Origin: Desulfobulbaceae bacterium UBA2273
Lineage (GTDB): Bacteria > Desulfobacterota > Desulfobulbia > Desulfobulbales > Desulfurivibrionaceae
Direction of reading: 5' to 3'
Length of the DNA: 64,000 nucleotides
Assembly (NCBI GenBank): GCA_002347095.1
Contig: DDWZ01000030.1
Location: 1 to 64,000, forward strand
Shown here: one piece after another, positions 61,815-64,000 of the stretch
Position numbering within the stretch: the first letter of the stretch is position 1
Layout of the letters: every line of letters starts with the position of its first letter
Program-made: the position numbers and the translations under genes
Notes under the pieces: model-generated
Database searches by the model: none
Told to the model about the DNA's origin: nothing
The model's input: only the letters and a program-made list of their open reading frames with translations

Positions 61815-64000
61815 ATGACTAGAAAAAATATAGTGTATCTCGTTGTTTTCGTCTGTGTCGAGACCGTGCTCTCCGGACTGCTCTTTTGGGGAAAAGAGCG
61901 AGCCGAGCAAAGGTATGTGGAGAACGTGCTCGTGCACCACCAAGGGCAATACGCCTCCAATATCGCCTGTTTCGGCCGGCTTGCCCGCTTCACGGCCCGG
62001 GAAATTTTCATGAACCCCGAGGCCGTTGCTCTTTTTGCCCAGGGTGTCGAGGCCAGCGGAGTAGAGCGCGACCGGTTGCGCACCGCCTTGTACGCCCTGC
62101 TTCTGCCTTCATACCGCAATCTTGGCCAGGAATATTTCCGGCAGGTGCACTATCACGGCGCCGATGGCGTCAGTTTTTTGCGGATGCATCTGCCGGAGGA
62201 ATTTGGCGATGAACTTTTCACTGTCCGTCCTTCTGTCCGCCTTGCCAATAGCGAAAAACATTTTGTCGAAGGGTTTGAGGTGGGCCGCGACTACCATGCC
62301 TTCCGCCATGTTTTTCCATTGCAAAAAGAGGGGAAACATCTGGGGACGGTGGAGATCAGCGAGCCTTTTTATGTGATCAGCAAGGCCTTGCGGGATATCT
62401 ACCCGGAGGAATATTTTCTGCTCCTGAAAAAAGACCTTCTCGTGGAAAGGCTTACCCAGGAAGGACTGAAAAATTATGCGGGTTCCACCCTGGTGGACGG
62501 CTATCTTCAGGAAAAGGCCGATTTCGTTGCCGAGGCGGCCGAGCACCGGCATGCCGGACATCTGGCCCCCGGTCTCATAGCCCGGATCAACACGGAGATC
62601 AGGCCGAAGATTTCCGGAAAATTGGCGGCGGGCAAGCCCTTTACTCAAACCGTCCTGCTCGACGGCCAGGATTATCTGGTGGTCTTTTTGCCGGTTGTCG
62701 AGATCGATGGCCGGATCGCCGGGTTTCTGGTCTCCTACGGTGTGGAGCAGCCCCTGGCGCACATCCGGCATGGGTATCTGCTTGCGCTTCTGCTGGCGTC
62801 GGTGCTGCTTGTTCTCTTGTTCGGCCTGCACCTGAGGACCACCCGGAAGATCGCCGGGCAACTCAATTTTCAGCGGCAGCTCATGGAGACCATCCCCATC
62901 CCCATCACCCTCAAGGACCGCGATGGCGTTTTGCTCAACTGCAACCAGGCCGTGGTCGATCTTTTGCGTCTGCCCAGGGAGAAGATCATCGGCCAGCGCA
63001 CCGATTCCCTTGTCAGCCCGGAAGCCGTGGCCCAGCAACAAGCCCTGGACCGCAAGGTCATGGTCTGCGGCCACCGGCAGCAGGAAGAACAGCATCTGGT
63101 TTTCCCGGACGGAACCAGCCGCGACTTGCTGGTGGTCAAGGCTCCGTTTGTTGATGAACAGGGCAAGGTTGCCGGGGTCATCGGTTCCGCCGTGGATATC
63201 ACCGAGCAGAAACGAAGCGCGGCGGAGATTGCACAATCCCACGCCGAGCTGGATCAGATCTTCAACACCGCGGCCAATGGCATGCGGGTGGTGGGTCTGG
63301 ACAACACGGTTCTGCGGGCCAACAAGACCTTCCTCGCACTCACCGGCCTGACCGAGCAGGAGGTTGTGGGCAGGAAATGCTACGAGGCTTTTGCCGGCGC
63401 CGCCTGCCAGACCGGGCAGTGCCCCATGTCTCAGATCCTTGCTAATCCCCGGCGGCTGGAATCCGAGCTGGTCAAGGTTTTGCCGTCGGGCCGCAGTCTC
63501 GTATGCGCCGTCACCGCCACTCCCTACCGTGACATCAACGGCGAGATTATCGGGATCATCGAGGATTTCAGGGATATCTCCCGTTACAAGGAACTGGAGC
63601 AACACCTCCGGGAGATCGCCATCACCGATGAGTTGACCGGGCTTTTCAACCGGCGCGGCTTCCTGACCCTGGCCGAGAAGCAAATGGGCAACGCCCTGCG
63701 GGCAGACCATGACATGTTCCTGATTTTTGCCGATCTGGACAACATGAAAGAGATCAATGACCGCCTCGGCCACGAGACCGGGGATCTGGCCCTTGCCACC
63801 ACGGCCTCGCTCTTAAGGAGCACCTTTCGCGAGGCGGATATCATTGCCCGCCTGGGCGGTGATGAGTTTGCCGTATTTATCTCCTGCAAGCCGGAAACGG
63901 ACAGTGAGCAGGCCATTCTCTCCAGGTTGGAGAGCAACATCCTCCAGGAAAACAGGAGCGGTGATCTCCCCTTTTCCGTTGCCATCAGCTTTGGCGTGGT
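61815..64000 (+). CDS. Membrane-anchored PAS-GGDEF diguanylate cyclase, 3' end cut off
   Basis: At least 728 residues, open to the right edge. A membrane segment at ~7-24 and a second at ~315-335 flank a large extracytoplasmic domain with a Cache/CHASE-like look. Two PAS domains (about 350-470 and 475-600; the second has CYEAFAGAACQTGQC with several Cys) precede GGDEF, which starts near residue 602 (TDELTGLFNRRGFL) and contains the intact active site RLGGDEF. READ five residues before GGDEF is an RxxD inhibitory site for product feedback. It makes c-di-GMP. The ATG at 61815 is supported by frame only, and the C-terminus beyond GGDEF is unknown (an EAL domain may follow). Confidence 0.9.
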   Translation, partial: MTRKNIVYLVVFVCVETVLSGLLFWGKERAEQRYVENVLVHHQGQYASNIACFGRLARFTAREIFMNPEAVALFAQGVEASGVERDRLRTALYALLLPSYRNLGQEYFRQVHYHGADGVSFLRMHLPEEFGDELFTVRPSVRLANSEKHFVEGFEVGRDYHAFRHVFPLQKEGKHLGTVEISEPFYVISKALRDIYPEEYFLLLKKDLLVERLTQEGLKNYAGSTLVDGYLQEKADFVAEAAEHRHAGHLAPGLIARINTEIRPKISGKLAAGKPFTQTVLLDGQDYLVVFLPVVEIDGRIAGFLVSYGVEQPLAHIRHGYLLALLLASVLLVLLFGLHLRTTRKIAGQLNFQRQLMETIPIPITLKDRDGVLLNCNQAVVDLLRLPREKIIGQRTDSLVSPEAVAQQQALDRKVMVCGHRQQEEQHLVFPDGTSRDLLVVKAPFVDEQGKVAGVIGSAVDITEQKRSAAEIAQSHAELDQIFNTAANGMRVVGLDNTVLRANKTFLALTGLTEQEVVGRKCYEAFAGAACQTGQCPMSQILANPRRLESELVKVLPSGRSLVCAVTATPYRDINGEIIGIIEDFRDISRYKELEQHLREIAITDELTGLFNRRGFLTLAEKQMGNALRADHDMFLIFADLDNMKEINDRLGHETGDLALATTASLLRSTFREADIIARLGGDEFAVFISCKPETDSEQAILSRLESNILQENRSGDLPFSVAISFGV

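Overview
The window looks like a chromosome segment of an anaerobic, Gram-negative Desulfobacterota bacterium, most likely near Desulfobulbales. This is inferred from GC-rich coding sequence, paired TauE/SafE exporters with small membrane partners, dense two-component signalling, radical-SAM and Fe-S enzymes, rhodanese and persulfide-type proteins, and a delta-type long HolA. No rRNA, tRNA, CRISPR array, integrase or intact insertion sequence was seen, so the segment reads as core chromosome with accessory signalling patches.

Layout. 0-11.5 kb is mainly housekeeping: a cut-off rhodanese/metallo-beta-lactamase protein, an SDR epimerase, holA, clpS-clpA, a lipoprotein, panE, and the SAM-cycle pair metK-ahcY, closed by a strong terminator. 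11.5-13.2 kb is a more A/T-rich two-gene unit on the minus strand (RRE/PqqD-like protein plus radical SAM/SPASM-like enzyme). It has its own consensus promoter and a leader with two palindromes, and looks like a RiPP-type modification locus without an identified precursor. 13.4-18.9 kb carries a YkgJ-type cysteine-cluster protein, birA, wrbA, a response regulator with cheD, xth and nth.

19.3-37.4 kb is a large signalling and transport block. Two TauE/SafE exporters flank a response regulator, a PEP-utilising ATP-grasp protein and small membrane proteins. These are followed by a minus-strand series of receiver proteins, a Cache histidine kinase, a Fis-type DNA-binding protein and small proteins sharing an 'FAEAGE' motif. 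A sigma-54-type promoter heads that series. Divergent from it is a sigma-54 activator, then a NifX-like protein, a second Cache kinase, a receiver, an NhaD-type antiporter and a tandem universal stress protein. A plausible reading is a stress/ion/sulfur-compound response regulon, but no substrate can be assigned from sequence.

37.5-64 kb mixes housekeeping genes (orphan gspG, htpG, mntP, a ThiC-family enzyme, an Nth-like gene, corA, trmJ, rnr, a RelA/SpoT homologue, a Crp/Fnr regulator, a PPTase, cvpA, the TIGR04282/TIGR04283 glycosyltransferase-like pair, UPF0280) with unusual sensors. The sensors include an HDOD protein, a receiver-NrtA/NasS-like-CheW fusion, a histidine kinase with an ethylene-receptor-like membrane domain, and a PAS-GGDEF protein that runs off the right edge.

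The most distinctive feature is a family of seven roughly 105-130 bp palindromic elements. Most sit directly at gene boundaries, two overlap stop codons, and one lies in frame inside a coding sequence. Their termini show compensatory base changes. Other points for follow-up are the RRE/radical-SAM locus, the receiver-NrtA-CheW fusion, the ethylene-receptor-like kinase, and a RelA/SpoT protein whose synthetase domain appears inactive while its hydrolase motifs are intact.
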